Shown here: piece by piece, positions 50,774-58,674 of the stretch
Numbering within the stretch: position 1 is the stretch's first letter
Layout: each line of letters opens with the position of its first letter
From: Falsiruegeria mediterranea M17
GTDB taxonomy: Bacteria; Pseudomonadota; Alphaproteobacteria; Rhodobacterales; Rhodobacteraceae
Assembly: GCF_900302455.1 (NCBI RefSeq)
Contig: NZ_ONZG01000013.1
Coordinates: 62,001 to 126,000, forward strand
Direction of reading: 5' to 3'
Length of the DNA: 64,000 nucleotides
The notes under the pieces: generated by a model
The model's database searches: none
The model's input: only the letters and a program-made list of their open reading frames with translations
What the model was told of the DNA's origin: nothing
Program-made: the position numbers and the translations under genes

Positions 50774-51907
50774 TTACTCCTTGTCCAACCGGCTGGTGCC
50801 GGTGATTTCCAAACCATAAGCATCCAGCCCCACGACGTTCGGCGCGGGTGAATTGGTCATCAACTCCAGCTTGCTCAGACCCAGCGATGACAGGATTTGT
50901 GCCCCCAAGCCATACTGGCGCAGCACTTTGGTCGACACCTCTTGCCCGACGCCGCCTTCGGTTTTCACAGCGTGATCCACATCGCGCAGCAAAACCACGA
51001 CACCGCGCCCCTCTTCGGCAATGCGGTTCATCGCGGTGCCCAACTTGCCAGCGCGTGTGGCCCCACCGATGGCCAGAACATCGCGCATCGCGTTGAGCAC
51101 ATGCATTCGAACCAAAACCGGTTTGTCACCAGAGATATCACCCTTGATCATGGCAATATGTTCGTCTCCATGCGTTTCGTCGCGGTAAATGCGCATTGTC
51201 CAGTCGCCGCCAAATTCGCTGTTGACGGTTTCCTCGTCAATGATGCGGACCAGGTTGTCGTTGCGGCGGCGATAGGCGATCAGGTCGCTGATGGTGCCGA
51301 TCTTGAGCCCGTGCTTCTGCGCAAAGGCCACCAGTTCCGGCAGGCGCGACATGGTGCCGTCTTCGTTCATGATCTCGCAGATCACGCCCGAGGGGTTCAG
51401 GCCTGCCAGTCGGCTCACATCCACTGCCGCCTCGGTATGACCAGCGCGGACCAATACGCCACCGTCGCGCGCGCGCAGCGGGAAGACGTGACCGGGTGTG
51501 GCGATATCCGTACCGGTCTTGCCAGCATCGATAGCTACAGCCACGGTGCGTGCGCGATCATGGGCCGAAATGCCGGTGCTCACCCCCTCACGCGCCTCGA
51601 TCGAGATGGTAAAGGCGGTTTCGTGGCGCGACGAGTTGTTGGTCGACATCAGTTCCAGCCCAAGCGAGTCGACGCGCTCTTCGGTCAGGGTCAGACAGAT
51701 CAATCCGCGTCCATGTTTGGCCATGAAGTTGATCGCCTCGGGCGTCGCCATCTGTGCCGGGATGACCAGATCGCCTTCGTTTTCGCGGTCTTCGTGGTCG
51801 ATCAGGATGAACATCCGGCCGTTCCGGGCTTCGTTGATGATCTCGTCGATTGGCGAGATCGCATCGCTCCAGGTGGTTTCGACGGGTCCGGGTGTTTCAA
51901 AGCTCAT
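50774..51907 (-). CDS. ribB: 3,4-dihydroxy-2-butanone-4-phosphate synthase with degenerate GTP cyclohydrolase II-like C-terminus (RibBX type)
   Basis: In this 377-residue protein, residues 1-210 are an intact RibB (DHEDRENEGDLV, STNNSSRHETAFT, RAGHTEAAVDVS). Residues 215-377 align with GTP cyclohydrolase II (EHIAMIKGDISGDKPVLVRMH, then RGVVVLLRD), but the zinc ligands are gone: where GCH II has ECLTGDxFxSxRCDCG, this has VLNAMRDVLAIGGATRAGKL. It therefore should not make the pyrimidine branch precursor. This matches the described RibBX arrangement. The ATG at 51907 is chosen over a frame start at 52063. Confidence 0.93.
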   Translation of the reverse strand: MSFETPGPVETTWSDAISPIDEIINEARNGRMFILIDHEDRENEGDLVIPAQMATPEAINFMAKHGRGLICLTLTEERVDSLGLELMSTNNSSRHETAFTISIEAREGVSTGISAHDRARTVAVAIDAGKTGTDIATPGHVFPLRARDGGVLVRAGHTEAAVDVSRLAGLNPSGVICEIMNEDGTMSRLPELVAFAQKHGLKIGTISDLIAYRRRNDNLVRIIDEETVNSEFGGDWTMRIYRDETHGDEHIAMIKGDISGDKPVLVRMHVLNAMRDVLAIGGATRAGKLGTAMNRIAEEGRGVVVLLRDVDHAVKTEGGVGQEVSTKVLRQYGLGAQILSSLGLSKLELMTNSPAPNVVGLDAYGLEITGTSRLDKE

Positions 51908-51999
51908 TTCACGGCCTTTCGAGGAGAAGTGTTTGACAGGCGAAATACCCCACTCACACGGCAATTGCGAGTCAATAGCCACCCTTCTAGAGTGAACGT

Positions 52000-52020
52000 A
52001 ACGCACCGTCGGTGTGTTAG
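52000..52020. promoter_or_regulatory. Near-perfect palindrome between divergent ribB and proline-racemase-like genes
   Basis: TAACGCACC, GTC, GGTGTGTTA: arms of 9 bases pair at 8 positions, with the ninth a single change. It ends 30 bases before the start at 52051 and is a good candidate operator for that gene. No FMN riboswitch was found upstream of ribB. Confidence 0.6.
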
Positions 52021-52050
52021 CGTACCAACAAAACAGCACAGAGGTGCGGA

Positions 52051-53106
52051 ATGCAGGTTTCACGCATGATCACGGCCGTCGAGGCCCACGCCGAGGGCGA
52101 ACCGGGGCGTGTTATAACGGGTGGCATGCCACATATGCCCGGCAACACCGTGTTTGAGAAAATGCAGTGGATGCAGGATCATGCGGATGATATCCGTCTG
52201 ATGATGCTGCGCGAACCGCGCGGGCATCCGGCGCTCTGCTGCAACGTCCTGGTGCCACCATGTGACCCCCACGCCGATGCCGGGTTCATCATCATGGAGC
52301 AAACCGAATACCCGCCCATGTCCGGTTCCAACACGATTTGCGTGGTCACGGTTCTGCTCGAGACTGGAATCCTGCCCATGGTCGAGCCTGTGACCCAGCT
52401 GACGCTGGAATCGCCTGCGGGTCTTTTGCAGGTCAAAGCGACCTGCCAGAACGGCAAGGTGACACGGGTCGAATTCCGCAATGTCCCGGCCTTTGCCGTG
52501 CATCTGGATGCGAACATCGAAGTGCCGGGCCTGGGCCAGGTCGTTGTCGATGTGGCCTGGGGCGGGATGTTCTTTGTCCTGGCGCAGGCCGATCAGTTCG
52601 GGTTGGATCTGGTGCCAGAGAACGGTGCCCGTATCGTGAAACTGTCCGAGGCGCTGCGGGCGGCCTGCGCGGAACAACTGCCTGTCGTCCACCCCGACAA
52701 CCCGGCCATCATCGGCCCGACAATCACCAACCTCTATGCCGATCCGATTGCACCGGGAACGGATGGGTTGGGCGCGATCACGGTTTCCACCGGGGCGTTC
52801 GACCCGGACAGGCCCGAGGCCTTGACCGGTATTCTCGACCGCTCTCCCTGCGGCACCGGCACTTGCGCCAAGATGGCGGTTCTCCACGCCAAGGGGTTGC
52901 TTGAGATTGGGCAGGATTATGTGAATGCGGGCCCGATGGGGACGACTTTCACAGGTCGGATTGTCGAAACCACCCAAGTCGGCCCCTACCCGGCAATTGT
53001 ACCGACCCTGTCGGGACAGGGGTGGATCTATGGCACCGCGAATTGGATCCGAGACCCTTCGGACCCCTTTCCCAACGGCTACACCATCGGCGATATCTGG
53101 GGCTGA
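52051..53106 (+). CDS. Proline racemase superfamily protein with Ser-Cys active site
   Basis: This 351-residue protein is homologous to proline racemase, 4-hydroxyproline epimerase and trans-3-hydroxy-L-proline dehydratase. The first catalytic position, normally the Cys of MCGH, is Ser here (MSGSNT, S91), while the second Cys is kept (SPCGTGTCAK, C267). Racemases and epimerases use two Cys and the dehydratase uses Cys-Thr, so the reaction cannot be inferred safely; a dehydratase or low-activity epimerase on hydroxyproline is plausible. It stands alone, diverging from ribB, with a palindrome upstream. Confidence 0.85.
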   Translation: MQVSRMITAVEAHAEGEPGRVITGGMPHMPGNTVFEKMQWMQDHADDIRLMMLREPRGHPALCCNVLVPPCDPHADAGFIIMEQTEYPPMSGSNTICVVTVLLETGILPMVEPVTQLTLESPAGLLQVKATCQNGKVTRVEFRNVPAFAVHLDANIEVPGLGQVVVDVAWGGMFFVLAQADQFGLDLVPENGARIVKLSEALRAACAEQLPVVHPDNPAIIGPTITNLYADPIAPGTDGLGAITVSTGAFDPDRPEALTGILDRSPCGTGTCAKMAVLHAKGLLEIGQDYVNAGPMGTTFTGRIVETTQVGPYPAIVPTLSGQGWIYGTANWIRDPSDPFPNGYTIGDIWG

Positions 53107-53123
53107 GCGCTTATGATCCAGAC

Positions 53124-53368
53124 GGGCTCCCGCGCCCGCGCAAACCTGACTGCGTCAGCTCCGCGAACGGCCTTGGGCCGGGCGCCTCGCCTACTGGCTC
53201 GGCACGGTCCCGCCTGTGTCAGACGCTATGTGTCAACCGCAGACGCCGATGTTGCTGGAACAGTTAGGGTGCGACCGGGCGCCCGCCGCCGCGCGCAGCG
53301 CGGCGGCCCGGCCCAACGGGAGAGGGTTTTTCCGCAAGGAAAAATTGACGACGGGCGGGAGTGCTCCC
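53124..53368 (+). repeat. Structured intergenic repeat, copy D (longest)
   Basis: At 245 bp this is the longest copy. GGGCTCCCGC and GCGGGAG-TG-CTCCC close the element. CTGACTGCGTCAG and AACGGCCTTGGGCCG follow the 5' end; the partner CGGCCCAACGGGAG lies near the 3' end. Between them is a long insert, then a CCGCCGCGC-GCA-GCGCGGCGG hairpin. The small hairpin is TTTTTCC-GCAA-GGAAAAA (53327-53344). It lies between two convergent genes. Confidence 0.9.
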
Positions 53369-53393
53369 GTGATCCGCGCAACGTCAAAGACGT

Positions 53394-53981
53394 TCAAGAC
53401 ATCTCGTTCAGTCGCGCCACATAACGAGCAAGCGTGTCAATCTCTAGGTTGATGCGGTCTCCCACAGCGACGTCGCCCCAGGTCGTCACCTCTTTGGTGT
53501 GCGGGATGAAGTTGATGCCGAAATCACAGCCGTTGACCTCATTCACCGTCAGCGACGTCCCGTTCAAAGCAACCGATCCCTTGGGCGCGATGAAGCGCGC
53601 CAGCGCCTCGGGGGCTCGCAGTGTCACACGGGTGCTGTCGCCCTCGTCCACCATCGCCACCACCTCGGCCACGCCGTCCACATGACCGGACACAATATGG
53701 CCACCCAACTCGTCGCCCACCTTCAAGGCGCGCTCCAGGTTCACCCGTCGGCCCACGGCCCAAACATCCAGGTTGGTCTTGTCCACCGTCTCGGCGCTCA
53801 CCTGCACGTCGTACCAATCCGGCCCAAGCGCGATGACGGTCAGGCACACACCGTCGCTGGCGATCGAGGCGCCAATGTCGATGCCCTTGGTGTCGTAGCC
53901 AGTGCGAATGCGCGCCCGCAGATCGCCCTGCTGTTCCAGTTCGGCTACGGTTCCGACGTCAGTGATGATCCCGGTAAACAT
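53394..53981 (-). CDS. ribE: Riboflavin synthase alpha chain
   Basis: This 195-residue enzyme converts two dimethylribityllumazines to riboflavin. Two repeated beta barrels are visible, the first starting MFTGIITDVGTV and the second at GGHIVSGHVDGVAEV. ASDGVCLTVI and LNGTSLTVNEV mark the two half-sites. It is on the same strand as ribB-ribH-nusB but separated from them by the proline-racemase-like gene and repeat D, so it must have its own promoter or belong to an interrupted operon. Confidence 0.96.
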   Translation of the reverse strand: MFTGIITDVGTVAELEQQGDLRARIRTGYDTKGIDIGASIASDGVCLTVIALGPDWYDVQVSAETVDKTNLDVWAVGRRVNLERALKVGDELGGHIVSGHVDGVAEVVAMVDEGDSTRVTLRAPEALARFIAPKGSVALNGTSLTVNEVNGCDFGINFIPHTKEVTTWGDVAVGDRINLEIDTLARYVARLNEMS

Positions 53982-54143
53982 TTCATTTGCCTCTGCATGC
54001 CTAAATCAGCACCTGACGTAACGGTCTGTTTCCTGCCCGGCAAGCCCCCGCCGCTTGCTCTGACGCAACGCGAGAGCCATAGTTTTGCCCGAAACATCCG
54101 CTAAAGGGTAAACAATCGGCCATCCCGGTCAAAAGGACGAAAA

Positions 54144-55436
54144 ATGCCAGCAGCGGCAAAATCTCAGCGCGTGTTCCTGTTTTTGCAGGGTCCCCATGGG
54201 CCGTTCTTCAACGCGCTTGGCCGGATGCTGCGTGCCGCCGGGGTCGAGGTTTGGCGCGTGGGGTTCAACGCCGGCGACCGCGCCTTCTGGTTTCATCCGC
54301 AAAGCTATATTCCCTATCGCGGTACGCCGGACGAATGGTCTGACACATTCACGCAACTGCTCGATTCCCGTGGTGTGACCGACATCGTGCTTTATGGCGA
54401 TACACGCCCGATCCACGCCAAGGCGGTCGAGATTGCAAAGGCACGCGGATTGACGGTGCATGTCTTCGAAGAGGGCTACATGCGGCCCTATTGGGTGACC
54501 TATGAGCGTGACGGCTCGAACGGCAATTCGCGCCTGATGGACATGTCCATCGCCGAGATGCAGACCGCCCTTGAACTGTCGGACATGGAGGCGCCCCTGC
54601 CCCCGTCCCATTGGGGCGACACCCGGCACCATGTGTTCTATGGCGCGCTCTATCATTGGTTCGTGATGTTCCGAAACGGGGATTATCGCAATTTCAAGCC
54701 GCACCGCGACCTGACGGTCACCAAGGAATTCCAACTCTACCTGAAACGGTTGCTTCTGATGCCCGCCCATTGGGCCGAGCGCGGGTTGGCCACGTGGCGC
54801 GTGCGCAATGGCGGCTTTCCCTATCACTTGGCGCTTTTGCAACTGGAACATGACAGCTCCTTCCAGATGCATTCGCCGTTTTCCACCATGACCGAGTTTC
54901 TGACCGAGATGTTCGAGGGCTTTGCCGCAGGCGCGCCGCAGCATCACCACCTGGTGGTCAAGGCGCACCCTCTTGAAGACGGCCGTGTTCCGATCAAGCG
55001 CGAGGTCAAGCGCCTGGCCAAGCTCCACGGCCTTGTGGGGCGCGTGCACTATGTGCGCGGCGGCAAGCTGGCGCGTCTGCTCAATGATGCGCGGACTGCA
55101 GTCACTGTGAACTCGACCGCCGGGCAGCAAGTGCTCTGGCGCGGAATTCCGCTCAAGGTCTTTGGCCGCGCGGTCTATGCCAAACCCGAATTTGTCTCGG
55201 ATCAGCCCTTGCGCGACTTTTTTGCCGGTGCCAGTCGCCCGGACAATCGCGCCTACAAGGATTATCGCCGCTACTTGCTGGAAACCAGCCAAGTGCCAGG
55301 GGGGTTTTATTCCCTGAAGGGGCGCCGCCAATTGCTGCGCCAGGTGGTGGACATGATGTTATCCGCCGACGATCCATACGACGCGCTCAAGTCTGGGACA
55401 GCGGCACCAAGGCAACAGTTGCGTCTCGTGAACTGA
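54144..55436 (+). CDS. kpsS: Capsular polysaccharide export protein KpsS-like (Kdo glycosyltransferase)
   Basis: This 430-residue protein of the capsule_synth family has an N-terminal FLFLQGPHGPFFNALGRML and the conserved HVFEEGYMRPYWVT (the EEG-RP pattern of KpsS). LVVKAHPLEDGR and TVNSTAGQQVLWRGIP follow near the C-terminus. KpsS adds the first beta-Kdo of the linker between capsule and lipid anchor at the inner membrane. The ATG follows AAAGGACG. It is the first gene of a kpsS - wza-like - kpsC operon. Confidence 0.9.
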   Translation: MPAAAKSQRVFLFLQGPHGPFFNALGRMLRAAGVEVWRVGFNAGDRAFWFHPQSYIPYRGTPDEWSDTFTQLLDSRGVTDIVLYGDTRPIHAKAVEIAKARGLTVHVFEEGYMRPYWVTYERDGSNGNSRLMDMSIAEMQTALELSDMEAPLPPSHWGDTRHHVFYGALYHWFVMFRNGDYRNFKPHRDLTVTKEFQLYLKRLLLMPAHWAERGLATWRVRNGGFPYHLALLQLEHDSSFQMHSPFSTMTEFLTEMFEGFAAGAPQHHHLVVKAHPLEDGRVPIKREVKRLAKLHGLVGRVHYVRGGKLARLLNDARTAVTVNSTAGQQVLWRGIPLKVFGRAVYAKPEFVSDQPLRDFFAGASRPDNRAYKDYRRYLLETSQVPGGFYSLKGRRQLLRQVVDMMLSADDPYDALKSGTAAPRQQLRLVN

Positions 55437-55532
55437 AAGACACAAGACCTGGGACTGGATTTTTGCCCCGGATTCCGATAGGTTGTTAAAAAAAACTCAG
55501 GCAGAATAACAATAGGTCGAGGAGACCGAGCA

Positions 55533-56666
55533 GTGAAATCCATGTCCGTCCGTTGGGCGAAGCCCGTTGCCGTGTTGGCCGCGATTGGAATCGTGGCCTC
55601 GTGTTCGTTGCCCAAAGTAGGCCCGAACAAACGTGAAATCTTTGCCGGATCGGTGCAAAAAGAAGGCGATGCCTTTATTGTTGCGGTCAACGACCGGGTG
55701 ACCCGCGCCACCGCCGTTGTACCCGCGCTTGGTTTTTCCAGCGGGTTCCAGAACGCATCGACCCTGACGTCTGACACAATTCGCCCCGGCGACGTATTGG
55801 GTCTGACTGTCTGGGAGAACGTTGATGACGGTCTGCTGGCAGGCGAAGCTACAAACTCGACCATCCTTGAAGAAGTTCAGGTCGACAGCGCAGGTTTCAT
55901 CTTTGTACCTTACGCCGGTCGAATCCGTGCCTCTGGCAACACACCCGAGCAGCTTCGCGAGATGATCACCGCGAAACTGGAAGACCAGACGCCCGACCCC
56001 CAGGTGCAGGTGCGCCGTCTGGCGGGTGACGGGTCCACCGTGTCACTGGTCGGCGCCGTTGGTGCGCAGGGCATTTATCCCATCGAGCGTCCGACGCGCA
56101 CCTTGGGAACGATGTTGGCGCAGGCGGGCGGCGTAACCATCCAGCCCGACATTGCACAAGTCACGGTGATCCGCGGCAATCAGCAAGGGCAAATCTGGTT
56201 CCAGGATTTGTTCGACAACCCGCAACTGGACATCGCTTTGCGCGGGGGCGATCGCATTCTGGTTGAAGAAGACACCCGTTCGTTTACGGCACTTGGGGCC
56301 ACCAACGCCCAAGCACGGGTACCGTTTGAAACCCAGGATCTGTCAGCACTTGAAGCAATCGCGCAGGTCGGCGGCCTGATTTCCATTGCATCCGATCCGA
56401 CTGGTGTATTCATCTTCCGCAACGAACCGGCCGAGGTCGCCGGCCAAGTGCTTGGCCGCGACGACCTGCAAGGGGCACAGCGCATGGTCTATGTGCTGAA
56501 CCTGACCCAACCCAACGGGTTGTTCGTCGCCCGCGATTTTGTCATTCGCGACGAGGACACGCTTTACGTGACCGAGGCGCCTTATGCACAGTGGACCAAG
56601 ACCATCTCGCTCATCTCTGGTGGCCTGACACCACTGGCCAACTTGCAGACGATCGCCGGCAGCTAA
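55533..56666 (+). CDS. Outer-membrane polysaccharide export lipoprotein (Wza/KpsD-like)
   Basis: This 377-residue lipoprotein has lipobox VASC with C24 as the lipidated residue. A Poly_export domain (RPGDVLGLTVWEN, VQVDSAGFIFVPYAGRIRASG) and SLBB-type segments (VSLVGAVGAQGIYPIERP, RGGDRILVEEDTR) follow. It forms the channel through which capsule leaves the cell. The GTG start at 55533 has GAGGAGACCG upstream. It lies between kpsS and kpsC in the same operon. Confidence 0.93.
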   Translation: MKSMSVRWAKPVAVLAAIGIVASCSLPKVGPNKREIFAGSVQKEGDAFIVAVNDRVTRATAVVPALGFSSGFQNASTLTSDTIRPGDVLGLTVWENVDDGLLAGEATNSTILEEVQVDSAGFIFVPYAGRIRASGNTPEQLREMITAKLEDQTPDPQVQVRRLAGDGSTVSLVGAVGAQGIYPIERPTRTLGTMLAQAGGVTIQPDIAQVTVIRGNQQGQIWFQDLFDNPQLDIALRGGDRILVEEDTRSFTALGATNAQARVPFETQDLSALEAIAQVGGLISIASDPTGVFIFRNEPAEVAGQVLGRDDLQGAQRMVYVLNLTQPNGLFVARDFVIRDEDTLYVTEAPYAQWTKTISLISGGLTPLANLQTIAGS

Positions 56667-56670
56667 CCTG

Positions 56671-58671
56671 ATGATTCCAGATCATGTTGAAACAGCCGAG
56701 AGCCCCCGCTCTCGGCTGTTTGTATATAACGGGGGCTTTCTTTGGCAAAAGCGACTGAGGCGCATTTTGTCACTCGCGGGCTATGACCTGCGACTAGGCC
56801 TTCCCGGCGATGATGATCTGGTTGGTATTTGGGGCGACAGCCCAACGGCGCATCGGGGCCGCGCCATGGCAGCGAAACACGATGCCCCCCTCTTGCGGAT
56901 CGAAGATGCGTTCCTGCGCTCGCTTCATCCCGGCCGAGGCGGAGAGCCCCCCCTTGGGCTCATGCTCGACCGGTCGGGGTTGCATTTCGATCCGGCCGTG
57001 CCCTCTGACCTGGAACAGCTACTTGCCACGCACCCGTTGGATGACACTGCCCTGTTGAATCGCGCGCGCAACGCGATGGCGCGGATGAAGGACAGTCATC
57101 TAAGCAAGTATTCCGGCTTTGATCCGGCCACCCCCGTGCCCGATCCCGGTTATGTCCTGGTGGTGGACCAGACCCGCGATGATGCGTCTGTCCGTGCCAG
57201 CAACGGCAGCGATGCCCTGTTTCGCGAAATGCTTGTCTTTGCGCAAGAGGAACACCCCGGCGCGCCAGTGGTGATCAAGACCCACCCCGAAACGACTGCC
57301 GGATATCGCGCGGGATACTATTCGGATCAGGACGCCTCTGACCGGGTTCATCTTCTACGTGATCCCGTCAGCCCCTGGATGCTGCTCGAAGGGGCGGTCG
57401 GGGTCTATACGCTGTCCTCGCAACTGGGGTTCGAGGCGATCATTGCAGGCCACAAACCACGCGTCTTTGGGCAACCGTTTTATGCGGGCTGGGGACTGAC
57501 AGCCGACGAGTTTCCGGTGCCGCGCCGCCAGCGCAAGTTGACCAAGGCGCAACTGTATGCCGCCGCCATGATCCTGGCCCCCACCTGGTACGATCCCTAC
57601 CACAATCAACTCTGCGAGCTAGAGGACGTTATGGCCACGCTCGAGGCGCAGGCCCGTGCCTGGCGACAGGATCATCGCGGATGGGTGGCCAGCGGCATGC
57701 GCCTGTGGAAGCGCAAGCCCCTGCAAGCTTTCTTTGGGCAGCAGAAAAAGCTGGTGTTTGACGAGGCACCAAGTGATCTGCAGGGGCGCGCGCATATGGT
57801 CTGGGCCGGGCGTGCAGACGATCAAAGCAACGCTGTGCGGGTCGAGGACGGGTTCCTGCGCTCTCGCGGGTTGGGCGCCGAACTGGTGCCGCCCTTGTCG
57901 CTGGTGACCGATGATCTGGGCATCTACTACGACCCGACACGCCCCAACCGACTCGAGGCATTGATCACGAAACGCGCCACTCTGCGTCCTGATCAGCATC
58001 TGCGGGCGGAACGCTTGATCACCAGCCTGACCCAAAGGCGGCTGAGTAAATACAATCTGGGTGGCGCGATCCCCCAGATCCCTGACGGCCACCGCATTCT
58101 TGTGCCCGGTCAGGTCGAGGACGACGCCTCGATCCGCAAAGGCGCAGGTCAAGTCAACACCAACCTGGCCCTCGTGCAGCAGGTGCGCGCGGCCAATCCA
58201 AACGCCGTGATCATCTACAAACCCCACCCGGACGTTGAGGCCGGTCTACGCACCGGAGATATCGAAGCCCGCGATCTGGCCGATGTAATAGCAACAGAGG
58301 CCGATCCGACTGCCCTGCTGGATCAGGTGCACGAGGTTTGGACAATGACCTCGCTTCTGGGGTTCGAGGCATTGTTGCGTGGGGTGACGGTGACAACCCT
58401 TGGGGCGCCCTTTTATGCGGGCTGGGGATTGACCCATGACCTGGGCACGGTCCCTGCCCGACGCGCGACCCAGCCGACCCTCTGCGGATTGGTTCATGCC
58501 GCATTGATCGACTATCCGCGCTACTTTGATCCCGTCACCGGGCAGCCCTGCCCGGTCGAGGTTGTGGTGGATCGGCTGGCCACCGGCACAGTCCCGCATC
58601 CCGGGCTGGCCAACCGGCTTTTGTCAAAACTGCAAGGGGCATTTGCCACCTACGCCCACCTTTGGCGCTGA
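56671..58671 (+). CDS. kpsC: Capsular polysaccharide biosynthesis protein KpsC-like (Kdo transferase, two repeated domains)
   Basis: This 666-residue protein has two homologous halves. Each carries GxxxF-type repeats (RIEDAFLRS in the first, RVEDGFLRS in the second), a central HPE/HPDV motif (IKTHPETTAG and IYKPHPDVEAG) and a C-terminal LGFEA...PFYAGWGLT. KpsC extends the beta-Kdo linker of group 2-type capsules. The start at 56671 is 4 bases after the wza-like stop; its ribosome binding site is weak, and a perfect hairpin covers codons 7-17. Confidence 0.93.
   Translation: MIPDHVETAESPRSRLFVYNGGFLWQKRLRRILSLAGYDLRLGLPGDDDLVGIWGDSPTAHRGRAMAAKHDAPLLRIEDAFLRSLHPGRGGEPPLGLMLDRSGLHFDPAVPSDLEQLLATHPLDDTALLNRARNAMARMKDSHLSKYSGFDPATPVPDPGYVLVVDQTRDDASVRASNGSDALFREMLVFAQEEHPGAPVVIKTHPETTAGYRAGYYSDQDASDRVHLLRDPVSPWMLLEGAVGVYTLSSQLGFEAIIAGHKPRVFGQPFYAGWGLTADEFPVPRRQRKLTKAQLYAAAMILAPTWYDPYHNQLCELEDVMATLEAQARAWRQDHRGWVASGMRLWKRKPLQAFFGQQKKLVFDEAPSDLQGRAHMVWAGRADDQSNAVRVEDGFLRSRGLGAELVPPLSLVTDDLGIYYDPTRPNRLEALITKRATLRPDQHLRAERLITSLTQRRLSKYNLGGAIPQIPDGHRILVPGQVEDDASIRKGAGQVNTNLALVQQVRAANPNAVIIYKPHPDVEAGLRTGDIEARDLADVIATEADPTALLDQVHEVWTMTSLLGFEALLRGVTVTTLGAPFYAGWGLTHDLGTVPARRATQPTLCGLVHAALIDYPRYFDPVTGQPCPVEVVVDRLATGTVPHPGLANRLLSKLQGAFATYAHLWR
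56690..56721 (+). terminator. Perfect 14-bp hairpin over the first codons of kpsC
   Basis: AAACAGCCGAGAGC (56690-56703) and GCTCTCGGCTGTTT (56708-56721) pair completely around CCCC, followed by GTATATAA. It looks like a rho-independent terminator but lies inside the kpsC frame. It may attenuate transcription or block translation between the wza-like gene and kpsC. Confidence 0.75.
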
Positions 58672-58674
58672 ATT

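Noticed and set aside
51908-52050. Possible FMN riboswitch before ribB
   Set aside because: None of the conserved FMN-element segments (such as AGGAT...GGGGC...GGGTG) is present; only a palindrome is seen.
22841-53368. The repeats as a CRISPR array
   Set aside because: Copies are 10-20 kb apart, larger than CRISPR repeats, with no spacers or cas genes.
53113-53452. Short frames inside repeat D
   Set aside because: They arise from the GC-rich repeat and have no counterpart in the other copies.
54129-55331. 400-codon minus-strand frame over kpsS
   Set aside because: Antisense shadow of a clear KpsS gene with no recognisable domain.
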